From the NCBI RefSeq assembly GCF_001277345.1, contig NZ_LIUT01000001.1, positions 491,323 through 555,322 of the forward strand: a DNA stretch of 64,000 nt, read 5' to 3'. Position numbers and translations under genes: made by a program. Positions 1-8,483 of the stretch are shown in pieces; positions within the stretch are counted from its first letter, which is position 1; each line of letters starts with the position of its first letter. Origin of the DNA: Paenibacillus solani. GTDB lineage: Bacteria; Bacillota; Bacilli; Paenibacillales; Paenibacillaceae. The notes under the pieces were generated by a model. It was not told the origin of the DNA and searched no databases. It worked only from the letters and a program-made list of their open reading frames with translations.

Positions 1-105
1 CGTTCTCTGTCATGAGTCATTTTATTATTTATTTAGTTATAAACTAGTTTTGAATAATTTTATTACTTATACTTGTCATATTAAATCTTTCCAGTGGAAG
101 GGAAA

Positions 106-720
106 ATGAGCAAGTCCGAGAATACTTTTATAAGTTTGAAATTGTATGAGGGGGAATCTAACTTGGCAAAGAAATTGTCACCAGAACAACATGAAGGGCT
201 GCTCCATACATTGAGAGCACGTTTTGAGAAAAACATGAACCGTCATACTGGCCTTGAATGGGCTGACGTACAAGCAAAGCTCGTAGCAAATCCTGAAAAA
301 CTATGGTCACTCCATGAAATGGAGATAACTAGCGGCGAGCCGGATGTTGTCGGTCATGACAACCAGACGGGCGAATACATTTTTTATGACTGTTCAGCGG
401 AAAGTCCTAAAGGCCGCAGAAGTATTTGTTACGACCGTGAAGCGTTAGATTCAAGGAAAGAACATAAACCGAAAAATAATGCTGTTGAAATGGCGAATGC
501 TATGGGCATTGAGCTGTTAACGGAAGAACAATATCGAGAACTGCAAAAGCTCGGAAATTTCGATATGAAATCATCGAGCTGGGTGGTAACACCTGCTAGC
601 ATTAGAAAACTCGGCGGTGCCCTCTTCTGTGATCGTCGCTACGACACTGTCTTTGTATACCACAATGGAGCTGAATCATACTATGGTGCCAGGGGATTCC
701 GTGGCTCGCTTAGGGTCTGA
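106..720 (+). CDS. DUF4256 family protein
   Basis: This 204-residue soluble protein belongs to the DUF4256 family found in Bacillales and related bacteria, whose role is unknown. Nearly the whole chain is the family domain. Recognisable blocks are GEPDVVGHD, YDCSAESPKGRRS, LGGALFCDRRYDTV and the C-terminal ARGFRGSLRV. There is no signal peptide or membrane segment, so it should be cytoplasmic. I start at the ATG at 106, with GGAAGGG at 96-102 just ahead; an in-frame GTG at 94 overlaps that ribosome site and is less likely. It stands alone, followed closely by its own terminator. The family assignment is from memory of the conserved blocks and is confident; no function is proposed. Confidence 0.85.
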   Translation: MSKSENTFISLKLYEGESNLAKKLSPEQHEGLLHTLRARFEKNMNRHTGLEWADVQAKLVANPEKLWSLHEMEITSGEPDVVGHDNQTGEYIFYDCSAESPKGRRSICYDREALDSRKEHKPKNNAVEMANAMGIELLTEEQYRELQKLGNFDMKSSSWVVTPASIRKLGGALFCDRRYDTVFVYHNGAESYYGARGFRGSLRV

Positions 721-744
721 TTTGAACAATTGGCGGAAATAGCA

Positions 745-771
745 AAGAGAGGGGCGCCCCCCTCTTTTTTT
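745..771 (+). terminator. Rho-independent terminator of the DUF4256 gene
   Basis: A GC-rich stem AGAGGGG (748-754) pairs with CCCCTCT (759-765) and runs into a tract of seven T. It lies 25 bases after the stop codon at 720. Confidence 0.85.
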
Positions 772-872
772 GTTGGGTTTGTTATCGTTTGGATCTTTTA
801 GTACTATGTTGATTTTTGACAATCCCATGTATATCAAAAAGATTAAGTCCCTATATGTTTTTCATATTTTTA

Positions 873-901
873 TTGTTGATAGCCACATGCTAACATATAC
901 A
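873..901 (+). promoter_or_regulatory. Possible sigma-A promoter of the MFS gene
   Basis: TTGTTG (873-878) and TATACA (896-901) are separated by 17 bases and lie about 75 bases before the MFS start at 975. The -35 match is moderate. The sequence is AT-rich, so chance matches are possible. Confidence 0.35.
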
Positions 902-974
902 AATGCAGTTAGAGAGGGGACTGATTTCGGTTTCTCGATTCATAGTTTTATTAATTTGATATAGGTGGTCCTTA

Positions 975-2162
975 ATGTCAACTAAGTCAGCGTTTCCATT
1001 ACTACTACTCAACATGTTTCTCGCCAATCTAAGTATGGGGCTAGTCATTCCAATTGTGCCAGAACTTCTCGAACAGTTTACGGCAAGCGGACAGGCGGCG
1101 GGCTATTTGGTCTCCTGCTTTGGTCTGACCCAGTTTATATTCTCACCCCTTGCAGGCAATTTGTCAGATCGATATGGTAGAAAACCCATGATTATCATAG
1201 GTTTGATCTTATTCGCCATCTCCAACTTGCTCGCAGCGTTAGCGGGCGATTTAACTTTATTATTCGTATCGCGGTTGATTGGCGGAGTAGGCTCAGCTGC
1301 CTTAATTCCGTCCATTATTGCGTATATTGCGGACATTACAGCAGATGAACAGCGCAGCAAGGCCATGTCATGGTTAGGTGCGTCGATGACATCGGGGTTT
1401 ATTATTGGACCGGGTGTCGGCGGATTGCTTGCGGAATGGGGCATAAAGACGCCATTCTATGTATCCGCATGTGTAGGGCTGCTAGCAATGGTTTGCAGTC
1501 TATGGGGATTGCCTGAATCACTGTCGGAGAACATTCGCCAGATGCATCGTCAAGTGAAGGAAAAAAGGGACAATGTGCTCCGGCAAATCGTGCTTTCGGT
1601 TCGTTCTCGCTATTTTGTCCTGTTGCTCATTGTTTTCGCCATGACCTTTGGTTTAACACATTTTGAAGCAATTTTTCCGCTGTTTGTCGTCCAGGTATAC
1701 GGATTCACGACGCGTCAAATCGCTATACTGCTTACCGTATGTTCGCTCATCGGCACCTTGAATCAACTATTGTTGACCGACGGGATCACACGACGATTCG
1801 GAGAAAAACGGATAATAGCTGCCATGTTGTTGTTATCGGCCTTATCACTTGTATTCTTATTATTCTCAGGCCACTTCTACTATGTTATGGTGGTCACGAT
1901 GTTGTTCTTTACGTTCAATAATATATTGCGCCCCACAATCAATACACTGCTGTCCAGAGTGGCCGGAGCTGAACAGGGGTTTGTTGCAGGGATGAATAAC
2001 GCTTATACGAGTCTGGGTACGATATTTGGACCAATGCTGGCAGGTATTTTGTTTGAAGTCCACTTTAACTTGCCCTATCTGTTTGGTGGGTTTGTACTGC
2101 TATTGAGCAGTATCTTTACGGGAAGTCGATTGAGAAAAGTACTGTCGTCAGTAGACTCATAA
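975..2162 (+). CDS. MFS drug efflux transporter (DHA1, 12 helices)
   Basis: This 395-residue membrane protein is a major facilitator superfamily exporter of the drug:H+ antiporter-1 type, the group that includes Bmr, Blt and NorA. It would sit in the cytoplasmic membrane and expel small hydrophobic compounds using the proton gradient. The loop after helix 2 carries motif A (GNLSDRYGRK, residues 61-70). Helix 5 carries the antiporter motif C (GFIIGPGVGG, 141-150). Length and about twelve hydrophobic segments fit the family. The start at 975 has AGGTGG (963-968) in front. Its substrate cannot be read from sequence. The neighbours 2-5 kb downstream are an Erm methylase and an APH-type kinase, which makes a role in drug tolerance plausible but not shown. 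Confidence 0.88.
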   Translation: MSTKSAFPLLLLNMFLANLSMGLVIPIVPELLEQFTASGQAAGYLVSCFGLTQFIFSPLAGNLSDRYGRKPMIIIGLILFAISNLLAALAGDLTLLFVSRLIGGVGSAALIPSIIAYIADITADEQRSKAMSWLGASMTSGFIIGPGVGGLLAEWGIKTPFYVSACVGLLAMVCSLWGLPESLSENIRQMHRQVKEKRDNVLRQIVLSVRSRYFVLLLIVFAMTFGLTHFEAIFPLFVVQVYGFTTRQIAILLTVCSLIGTLNQLLLTDGITRRFGEKRIIAAMLLLSALSLVFLLFSGHFYYVMVVTMLFFTFNNILRPTINTLLSRVAGAEQGFVAGMNNAYTSLGTIFGPMLAGILFEVHFNLPYLFGGFVLLLSSIFTGSRLRKVLSSVDS

Positions 2163-2317
2163 ATGGCATAGCGATTCCATTTCCTTATGCGCGTTAGGCT
2201 GCAGATGCCTTTTCTTCTTTTTGGGATTAATTGATGAAATGACGAGACGCATTTCTAGTCAGAGATTTTATTAAGACCGATCTCTCATCCTGAATTAAAT
2301 AGATAGGATTAAATAGA

Positions 2318-2337
2318 CGGAGCAGCCGCTCCGTTTT
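2318..2337 (+). terminator. Rho-independent terminator behind the MFS gene
   Basis: CGGAGC (2318-2323) pairs perfectly with GCTCCG (2328-2333) around a four-base loop, followed by TTTT. It is about 155 bases after the MFS stop. Confidence 0.65.
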
Positions 2338-2799
2338 GGGCGTGTACTATTACCGTCGGGAGAAGCAATATTGTAAACGGCTGTATGAATGGTGGCTTCA
2401 AATGGACACCCTCAAAGAAAAAACGAGCTGCCTTTGTCATAATATCCATACTTAGGGACACTCCCTATTCAGGCCCCACCATACTGGTGGGGCTTCTTGG
2501 AGCTCACAAGGAGGGATTTGTGGTTGCCGCGGAGTAGATTGCCTACAAGCTGCAAACGGAAATACCCATTTCCGCCTAAGCACGAATACTTGGAAAGGGA
2601 AAAGTGATATGGGATAACTATCCTCGGGAATGCCGAACATGTGAAAGTGCTATTCAGGAGCAGTATGAGTAAACATTCCAAATTTCCAAGCTTCCTGTAA
2701 ACAATCAGAAACCAACGGACGTATCAAAGCGTAAAATAACATGTCCTGATTTTTCCAATTCGGAACAAAATAGATCAGGAGCTTTCCGAGGAGGTCGTA
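2338..2799. other. Intergenic stretch without a convincing gene
   Basis: No credible gene is seen between the MFS terminator and the leucine-rich-repeat gene. A 37-codon open stretch at 2342-2455 reads as a protein-like, aromatic and basic fragment (starting VYYYRREKQYCKRLYEWW) but has no ribosome site; it may be a gene remnant. A 9-bp hairpin, GGCCCCACC with GGTGGGGCT (2472-2494), could be a terminator but lacks a good T tract. Confidence 0.4.
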
Positions 2800-3897
2800 A
2801 TGGATATAACCCAGGATTTCATTGATGAACGTTTCAAGGCCTATGTTCTGGAAATGTTTTGCGGGAACCGTGAACGGATTCATACGAGCGATGTAGATCA
2901 TATCGAATCGCTTAAGCTTGCAAATCAAGGATATTCCAGTTTGAGAGGAATCGAACATTTTAAGTGTCTTGAGGAGCTGGACTGTTCGTCTAATCATTTG
3001 ATAGAGCTTGATATCAGCAGCAATATAAACCTAAAAACGCTGAATTGCGGTTTTAACCGAATTCGTAATCTGGATGTCAGTCATAATAACCAGCTCGCCA
3101 AACTGGTATGTTATTGGAACATTCTCTCTGAGCTCCGCCTCGATCAGAACACGAATTTACGAGAACTGGATTGCAGTTACAATTCTCTATTTGATCTGCA
3201 ATTGGAGTGCAATTCCCAACTAATCTATCTCAATTGCGGAAACAATTACTTAATCAATTTGAGCATTGAGGGTTGCGTTGACTTGATTGAAATCCGCTGC
3301 AATCATAATCATCTGACGAAGCTGGACATAACCGGTAGTCCCAAGCTTCAAAGCTTACGATGTTTCAACAATCACATCGCCGAATTGGAGCTCAGCCACA
3401 ACGCCTTAATAACAGAGCTCTATTGTGCAGAGAACAAAATTATAAAGCTGGATACTCATCATAATCCCAAGCTGGAGGGGGTGGATTATTCCAATAACCT
3501 CATCATGGAGCCTGACCATACGGTTCAGGGTGTTGGAGCATTCGAATACGATGTGTCATTTCCTTCCTATAAATCCGCGCTTCAATTCATGGAGCAGGAA
3601 CTTTCCCTCCGTGCGAATGTCTCAAACAAAGCGGATATAGAGCGGCTGTCGCCGATCATCAAGAAGGTTTGGGCAAATCTAACAGAACTGAACGACAAAG
3701 CGCTGAACCGTATTGCTGAGCTGCATCCCGATGAGGATGTGAGTGAGCTGGTTCTGTCCGAGCTGGAATTTGACAAGGACAACATGTTTCGACTCGGGTA
3801 CAATGCAGGTGAAACACCGGCGGGACATTTGTACATATACGTAGCTTTTAATAACGAGCTTGAAATAATCGGCGACCTTGTATATGAAACCTATTAG
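2800..3897 (+). CDS. Leucine-rich-repeat protein with a C-terminal unknown domain
   Basis: This 365-residue protein has an N-terminal solenoid of about nine leucine-rich repeats (roughly residues 40-235) of 20-21 residues, with the pattern LxxLxCxxNxLxxLxLxxN; the Cys-containing strand resembles internalin-like and other bacterial repeats. The remaining 120 residues form a separate domain rich in acidic residues that ends in LYIYVAFNNELEIIGDLVYETY-type sequence. I recall similar C-terminal segments in small Bacillota proteins of unknown function but do not assign a family. There is no signal peptide or cell-wall anchor, so it should be intracellular, unlike internalins. The start is set by GAGGAGG (2788-2794), five bases ahead of the ATG. 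It is likely a protein-binding factor; the partner is unknown. Confidence 0.75.
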   Translation: MDITQDFIDERFKAYVLEMFCGNRERIHTSDVDHIESLKLANQGYSSLRGIEHFKCLEELDCSSNHLIELDISSNINLKTLNCGFNRIRNLDVSHNNQLAKLVCYWNILSELRLDQNTNLRELDCSYNSLFDLQLECNSQLIYLNCGNNYLINLSIEGCVDLIEIRCNHNHLTKLDITGSPKLQSLRCFNNHIAELELSHNALITELYCAENKIIKLDTHHNPKLEGVDYSNNLIMEPDHTVQGVGAFEYDVSFPSYKSALQFMEQELSLRANVSNKADIERLSPIIKKVWANLTELNDKALNRIAELHPDEDVSELVLSELEFDKDNMFRLGYNAGETPAGHLYIYVAFNNELEIIGDLVYETY

Positions 3898-4030
3898 TTT
3901 ACACCAAGCATCCTAAGCAGATTTAAAGGATTCAGCTATTTTGAATTCACTCCTAAAAGGAATCCCTCGCCTGCACCGATGGTGAAGAACTCTTTTAAAA
4001 GAATGTTCCCAAATACCAGGCAGGGGGCTG

Positions 4031-4039
4031 TGTTATAAT
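4031..4039 (+). promoter_or_regulatory. Extended -10 promoter of the erm leader transcript
   Basis: TGTTATAAT gives a perfect TATAAT (4034-4039) preceded by the TGn extension. There is no good -35 box at 17 bases, which is usual for extended -10 promoters. Transcription would begin near 4046, about 37 bases before the leader start codon. Confidence 0.6.
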
Positions 4040-4082
4040 GTGGTTGCAATTTACCTGTAACCGCAAGGAGGATTGTCCTAAC

Positions 4083-4115
4083 ATGTGCTGCATCGCATTC
4101 ATACGTATTCGTTAA
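4083..4115 (+). CDS. Erm leader peptide MCCIAFIRIR
   Basis: A ten-codon ORF (ATG 4083, TAA 4113-4115) with a strong ribosome site AAGGAGG (4065-4071) precedes the Erm gene by 105 bases. It encodes MCCIAFIRIR. Established knowledge: many erm genes are switched on when a macrolide- or ketolide-bound ribosome stalls on a leader peptide, and one stalling class uses a basic-X-basic triplet such as Arg-Leu-Arg in the ErmD leader. This peptide ends in Arg-Ile-Arg, which fits that class. The codons also form one arm of a long duplex with the erm ribosome site (separate entry). Calling it a leader is inference, but peptide, position and RNA pairing agree. Confidence 0.8.
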   Translation: MCCIAFIRIR

Positions 4116-4214
4116 TGAAGGTACAGAACATCTATATCCATCCATTTTAATGTGAAAATGTGGAGGATTATTTGTGCTGTTCCTTTTTCATTACTATACG
4201 AATGAATGAGGTGC
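4090..4214 (+). promoter_or_regulatory. Translational attenuator of erm
   Basis: Bases 4090-4119, which are the leader codons and stop, pair with 4187-4214 in four helices of 5, 7, 5 and 7 bp: 4090-4094 with 4210-4214, 4096-4102 with 4202-4208, 4104-4108 with 4196-4200, and 4113-4119 with 4187-4193. They are separated only by a G.A mismatch, an A.A mismatch and a 4x2 internal loop. The 3' arm covers the whole erm ribosome site GAGGTG (4208-4213). Between the arms lies a second hairpin, TCCA-tc-CATTTT / AAAATG-TGGA (4137-4164). A ribosome stalled at the end of the leader would open the 5' arm and free the erm start, so this looks like a one-duplex antibiotic-inducible switch. Confidence 0.78.
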
Positions 4215-4220
4215 TTTTTT

Positions 4221-5081
4221 GTGTCCAAATATAATAAAAAAAAGCGGGGAAAAGGGGCAAAAGCGTCCAACTTTTCCGCGCAGCATCAATTAATCAGCAA
4301 ACGTCTGATTTATGATATGATCAACCTGGCCCAGGTCCAATCGAGCGATACTATCCTCGATATCGGAGCAGGGACGGGAGCATTAACTGTTCCACTGGCA
4401 GAGACAGGTGCACATGTGATCGCCATTGAGGCCGATCCGGCATTCGTCGATAAGCTGCTCAGCCATATGAAGAATAGAGACAATATCCGTGTCAAGTATG
4501 CCGATATTTTGGAGGCCGTTCTTCCCAAAAGTCCGTTTGTAGTCGTGGCCAATATCCCTTATTCGATAACGACACCGATCCTGGGAAGATTATTGGATTA
4601 TCCCAGTGTGCCGCTTAAGAGAGCAATTCTGCTTGTGGAAAAGGGGGCAGCCAAACGTTTCACAGCTGTTCCAATTCAAGATCCGCGTATCTTAAGCTGG
4701 AGGATGCACTACGAAATTCGACTCGTGAGGACGGTATCACCCCAGCATTTTGCACCGCCTCCCAAAGTGGACTCCGCTATTCTTTCAATTAGTAGGAGAA
4801 GTAAGCCGCTTGTGGACATGCAGCACCAGCTGAAGTTTAGAGCACTTGGAGCTTACGGATTGCTCGATCCGAGACTGCCGTTGTCCGCAGCTCTGATCGG
4901 CATCTTCACGCCTCCTCAAATCACAAGGCTGGTACGTGTGCTTGGAATAGATCGCGAACTCCCCATGTGTCGGCTGAACGAAGAACAATGGGCAGTTGTG
5001 TTGTATACCATGCTTCAGCATGTGCCACCGAGTCGTTGGCCCCAGCTTCGTCAGAATGTCAAAAAACGTAAAGGTTTTTAA
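4221..5081 (+). CDS. erm: Erm 23S rRNA (adenine-N6) methyltransferase
   Basis: This enzyme would methylate the exocyclic amine of A2058 (E. coli numbering) in 23S rRNA, using S-adenosylmethionine, and so block macrolide, lincosamide and streptogramin B binding. From the GTG at 4221 it is 286 residues. It shows the family's N-terminal NFSAQH (17-22), the SAM-binding LDIGAGTGALT (46-56), and the catalytic NIPYSITTP (111-119). EKGAAKRF and FAPPPKVDSA follow, as in Erm proteins. The basic, Lys-rich N-terminus and overall motifs are closest in feel to the ErmD type of bacilli. GTG 4221 is preferred because GAGGTG (4208-4213) sits seven bases ahead; an in-frame ATG at 4206 overlaps that site. Expression is probably controlled by the upstream leader peptide. 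A terminator follows. Confidence 0.93.
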   Translation: MSKYNKKKRGKGAKASNFSAQHQLISKRLIYDMINLAQVQSSDTILDIGAGTGALTVPLAETGAHVIAIEADPAFVDKLLSHMKNRDNIRVKYADILEAVLPKSPFVVVANIPYSITTPILGRLLDYPSVPLKRAILLVEKGAAKRFTAVPIQDPRILSWRMHYEIRLVRTVSPQHFAPPPKVDSAILSISRRSKPLVDMQHQLKFRALGAYGLLDPRLPLSAALIGIFTPPQITRLVRVLGIDRELPMCRLNEEQWAVVLYTMLQHVPPSRWPQLRQNVKKRKGF

Positions 5082-5105
5082 AAACTGAATTGATAATTTA
5101 TATGG

Positions 5106-5146
5106 AAACCTCTTGTGTTATTACGACACAGAGGTTTTTCTTTTTT
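5106..5146 (+). terminator. Rho-independent terminator of erm
   Basis: AACCTC-T-TGTGT pairs with ACACA-GAGGTT (5107-5136) and is followed by TTTTTCTTTTTT. It lies 25 bases after the erm stop. Confidence 0.88.
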
Positions 5147-5214
5147 AATGAAGAGGTCATAAATCGACAGGTGTAGAACTTATATATCGAATAATGTGAA
5201 GGCGGTGTGATGAA

Positions 5215-6231
5215 TTGACAACGAAGATTTACTTTTCAACCAATCAACTGGGCCATGTGACGAATGAACAGCTCCAATTGATGCTGAACCGATTCAATCT
5301 GGGGAGACTTGTTTCTGCTCAGAAAACGTCTAAGGGCGTTGGAAATCAAACCTTGTTCGTTGACACCGACAGCGGGAGATATGTTTTGAAAGGAAACCCC
5401 TTATATGCGGAGCAGTTAATCGAAGAAAAATTTTATGTGGAGCATTTACTTAAATACACATCACTTCCTGTATCGTCTCCTTATTTGGTAGATGAATCAG
5501 CGGATATATTTGGCTGGAGCTATGCGATTATGCATCGCCTTGAAGGGGTACATATGAATGACCCTATTTATCGAGCAGAGTCTAGCGAACCAGACCGAAG
5601 AGAAATTGCAGCCATATCAGCGAAGATATTAAACGAAATGCATACGTGGAAAGTAGAGCAATACGGCGAACTTGAACCAATGACGGGTACGATTAGACCC
5701 TTCGAAGGATCTTATAAAAAGTGGCTGTATAATCGTATAGGGTTTTGGCTTGATGATGCTAAACAGTACTCGGTCATTTCTCCAAGCGATATGAAATGGG
5801 TGGAAGAGGTGCTGAGCGACTCGGAGCAGGCCTTCGATCGTTTGTGCGCACCTACTTTTGTTATGGGCGATTTCAAAGCGGACAATATGCTGTTCCAGTA
5901 TGACAACACTCGGCTGGAGTGGAGAGTCAGTGGTATTTTTGATTTTACGACGGGTTATTACGGAGATGGAGCAGCTGATTTGCCTAAAATGGTGATTATG
6001 TATCTGGAACTCGGGGAACCAGAAGCAGCTCAGCATTTTATCGAGACATACCTGCTGGGATCGGCTGACAAGTCATTTTTTGCTGAACGCTTCAGAGTAC
6101 ATATGCTGCATCAGTGTATTTTGAATTGGGGATGTGCACACGCAATCGGCCAAGTCACTTGGGACCCAGAGCTCTCTTTCTCTGAATGGGCCAAAACGTA
6201 TGTGTATGCGGCCGATTTTGTAAAGGAATAA
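5215..6231 (+). CDS. APH-fold phosphotransferase family protein
   Basis: This 338-residue cytoplasmic protein has the aminoglycoside-phosphotransferase/choline-kinase fold and probably transfers phosphate from ATP to a small molecule. The N-lobe carries the ATP lysine in YVLKG (K59). The catalytic loop is MGDFKADN (217-224), where the usual HGD histidine is replaced by Met, and the metal-binding DFD-like motif is IFDF (241-244). Such Met-for-His variants occur in uncharacterised members, so resistance should not be assumed from the fold. The start is a TTG at 5215, set by GGCGGTG (5201-5207) seven bases upstream; the nearer ATG at 5210 runs into a stop at once. The gene lies directly after erm but behind its terminator, so it has its own transcription unit. 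Confidence 0.8.
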   Translation: MTTKIYFSTNQLGHVTNEQLQLMLNRFNLGRLVSAQKTSKGVGNQTLFVDTDSGRYVLKGNPLYAEQLIEEKFYVEHLLKYTSLPVSSPYLVDESADIFGWSYAIMHRLEGVHMNDPIYRAESSEPDRREIAAISAKILNEMHTWKVEQYGELEPMTGTIRPFEGSYKKWLYNRIGFWLDDAKQYSVISPSDMKWVEEVLSDSEQAFDRLCAPTFVMGDFKADNMLFQYDNTRLEWRVSGIFDFTTGYYGDGAADLPKMVIMYLELGEPEAAQHFIETYLLGSADKSFFAERFRVHMLHQCILNWGCAHAIGQVTWDPELSFSEWAKTYVYAADFVKE

Positions 6232-6389
6232 GAACTACATAACCGTAGGTAATGTGAAGTCTGGACGTTATTTTCGAACCGTTTGATTGCTTGTCATCAC
6301 TGTAAAGGATTGGCATATAAAAATAACTTTGAAAAATCCCAAATTTGGGGGTGCTGATGTATAATATTCGGTATCAGGAGGTGCAGTGT

Positions 6390-8318
6390 ATGAGCGATAT
6401 TAACATTTTTGGCCATCAAGCTGTGTTTGAACATGTATACAAAAGTGCTCCAATTGGCATTGCCCTGGTTACGATCGAAGGTAATTGGATCAGCGTAAAT
6501 CCGGCGGCTTGCAAAATGTTTGGCTACACCGAAGAAGAATTGATGGCACAGCCGGCAACCGAATATATTTATTCTGATTGTATAACCAATAAAGATAAAT
6601 TGTTTCGTTCTCTGGATGAATCATCATCCATTAATGCGGTGGAGAAGCAATTCGTACATAAAGATGGCAATCTCATCTGGGCTTCGATGCATGTTTCTCT
6701 GGTACGTGACGAACAGGATCAAACCCCGTTGTTTTTCATTTCCCAAATTGTTGATATAACCGATAGCAAGGTAGCCGAGCAAAAGCTCCAGGAGAGCATT
6801 GAGCGCTATACCTCGCTGAAAAAGTATAATCATGATGCCATTATCTCCTTTAATCTGGATGGTAGGGTTCTTAACGGGAACCAGATGGCAGAGCAGTTGA
6901 CCGGTTATAAGATTCCGAAATTAATAGGCACCAGAATCTCCAATCTGATCGGTGAGCGCAATCTTTCTCGCGTGCTTTCTTCCATGGAGGATTACGCTGC
7001 TGTCGAGAAGGCCATTAATGTTATCCATCATAAAGATGGACACACGGTAGAAGTGCTCGCTACTCTGGCGCCGATCGTCATCCATAACAAGAACGTAGGC
7101 TACTACATTATTGCTAAAGACATGACGGAACAGAAGAGGCTCATTATCGAGAAGGAAGCAGCCGAGAAGACCAATAAAGCCAAGAGTGAGTTTCTGGCGA
7201 TGATGAGCCATGAAATCCGAACGCCGATGAACGGCGTGATTGGGATGACGGATTTGATTCTGGACACCGAGCTGGATGCCGAGCAGCGGGAATATGTTCA
7301 AATTATTAAGAAAAGCGGGACAACCCTGCTGAACATCATCAATGACATTTTGGATTTTTCAAAAATCGAATCCGGCCGAACCGAGCTGGTGGAGGAAACA
7401 TTTAACATAAGAATGGCTCTGTCCGAGACGCTGAACATGATTCTCCCGAAAGCGCTGGAGAAAAATATTGAGGTGACCACTTCAGTAGCATGTGATGTTC
7501 CGACTCAGGTTTACGGGGATATGACGAAGTTAAGACAGGTTTTAATGAACCTGCTTACTAATGCCATTAAGTTTACTTCGAATGGATCAGTCTCCATCTC
7601 AGTCCAGTGTGTCAAAAGCCGGGCCCATTTGGCTCTTCTCCAATTCTCTGTCACGGATACGGGGATCGGTGTGGCAAGTGATAAGGTCGCCCAGTTGTTC
7701 GAACCGTTCTACCAAGTGGATCATTATATGACTCGCCAGGTTGAAGGAACGGGGCTGGGGCTTGCTATCTGCAAGAAACTTGTTCAATTGATGGGTGGAG
7801 ACATCTGGTATGAGCGAAATCCCAACCAGTCAGGATCTATCTTTACATTTACGGTTGACTTTTCGGTTGAAACGAACGGCGGCAACACGCAAGAGACTGG
7901 AACAGTTCATGAGAATCATTCTGCAATTAGCGATCTGAAGATTCTAATTGCAGAGGATAATGAGGTAAATCAACTGGTCCTCAAAAAAATGATACAGAAA
8001 CTGGGTCATGACTCCACTACCGTTACGAATGGCCTTGAGGCAGTTGAGGCTTTCAAACGTTATCCGTATGACATGGTATTCATGGATATTCAAATGCCTT
8101 ATATGGATGGGATGGAAGCGGTCCGGGTTATTCAAGAATCGGCCCCGCCCGACAAGCAACCTTATATCGTAGCCGTGACGGCTCATGCCATTAAAGGTGA
8201 CCGCGAGAAATATTTAGGGATGGGTATGGATGAGTATGTAAGTAAGCCTGTCAGCATGAATGTGATTTCGAATATTATTGATAAATACCTGGAGGAGAAG
8301 AGTACAACTCCATCTTAA
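6390..8318 (+). CDS. Hybrid sensor histidine kinase (PAS-PAS-HisKA-HATPase-REC)
   Basis: This 642-residue cytoplasmic kinase senses through two PAS domains (about 10-130 and 140-250). It then has a dimerisation/phosphoacceptor domain with [11 protein letters not shown] (His274), an ATP-binding domain with N-box NLLTNAIKF (388-396), G1 DTGIG and G2 GTGLG motifs, and a C-terminal receiver domain with phosphoacceptor Asp566 (MDIQMP) and conserved Lys619. No membrane segment is seen. The ATG at 6390 is chosen because CAGGAGGTG lies six bases upstream; an upstream in-frame GTG at 6345 lacks one. No separate output regulator is adjacent, so phosphate probably passes to an Hpt protein or regulator encoded elsewhere. 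The signal is unknown. Confidence 0.9.
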   Translation: MSDINIFGHQAVFEHVYKSAPIGIALVTIEGNWISVNPAACKMFGYTEEELMAQPATEYIYSDCITNKDKLFRSLDESSSINAVEKQFVHKDGNLIWASMHVSLVRDEQDQTPLFFISQIVDITDSKVAEQKLQESIERYTSLKKYNHDAIISFNLDGRVLNGNQMAEQLTGYKIPKLIGTRISNLIGERNLSRVLSSMEDYAAVEKAINVIHHKDGHTVEVLATLAPIVIHNKNVGYYIIAKDMTEQKRLIIEKEAAEKTNKAKSEFLAMMSHEIRTPMNGVIGMTDLILDTELDAEQREYVQIIKKSGTTLLNIINDILDFSKIESGRTELVEETFNIRMALSETLNMILPKALEKNIEVTTSVACDVPTQVYGDMTKLRQVLMNLLTNAIKFTSNGSVSISVQCVKSRAHLALLQFSVTDTGIGVASDKVAQLFEPFYQVDHYMTRQVEGTGLGLAICKKLVQLMGGDIWYERNPNQSGSIFTFTVDFSVETNGGNTQETGTVHENHSAISDLKILIAEDNEVNQLVLKKMIQKLGHDSTTVTNGLEAVEAFKRYPYDMVFMDIQMPYMDGMEAVRVIQESAPPDKQPYIVAVTAHAIKGDREKYLGMGMDEYVSKPVSMNVISNIIDKYLEEKSTTPS

Positions 8319-8326
8319 TACAGAGT

Positions 8327-8356
8327 AAAAGCTCAAGTGAAATCACTTGAGCTTTT
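8327..8356. terminator. Bidirectional terminator between the hybrid kinase and cellulase genes
   Basis: AAAAGCTCAAGTGA and TCACTTGAGCTTTT form a perfect 14-bp stem with an AA loop. A-rich and T-rich flanks let it end both the plus-strand kinase transcript and the minus-strand cellulase transcript. Confidence 0.85.
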
Positions 8357-8362
8357 AGTTAT

Positions 8363-8388
8363 TTCGTACTGTAAATTCGTACTGTAAA
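8363..8388. repeat. Two-copy 13-bp tandem repeat
   Basis: TTCGTACTGTAAA occurs twice head to tail (8363-8375 and 8376-8388) just after the shared terminator. It is probably a small duplication; no function is evident. Confidence 0.8.
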
Positions 8389-8483
8389 TTAATGTGTTAT
8401 ACAACCGGTTATTTATTGTTGTTTTGCTGAAAGGGATCTGGGCAAAGGAAGGCTAAGGTGAAGAAGCAATATACAGGGTCATC

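Noticed and set aside
770..964. 64-codon plus-strand frame before the MFS gene
   Set aside because: It begins inside the terminator T tract, has no ribosome site, and overlaps the likely promoter.
1103..1444. 113-codon minus-strand frame
   Set aside because: It is antisense to the MFS gene and its sequence is a reverse-frame shadow with no family pattern.
3936..4145. 69-codon minus-strand frame over the erm leader
   Set aside because: It is antisense to the leader and promoter and has no ribosome site; the complementary plus-strand reading is fully explained by the attenuator.
8363..8388. Start of a CRISPR or regulatory iteron array
   Set aside because: Only two 13-bp copies with no spacer and no further units.
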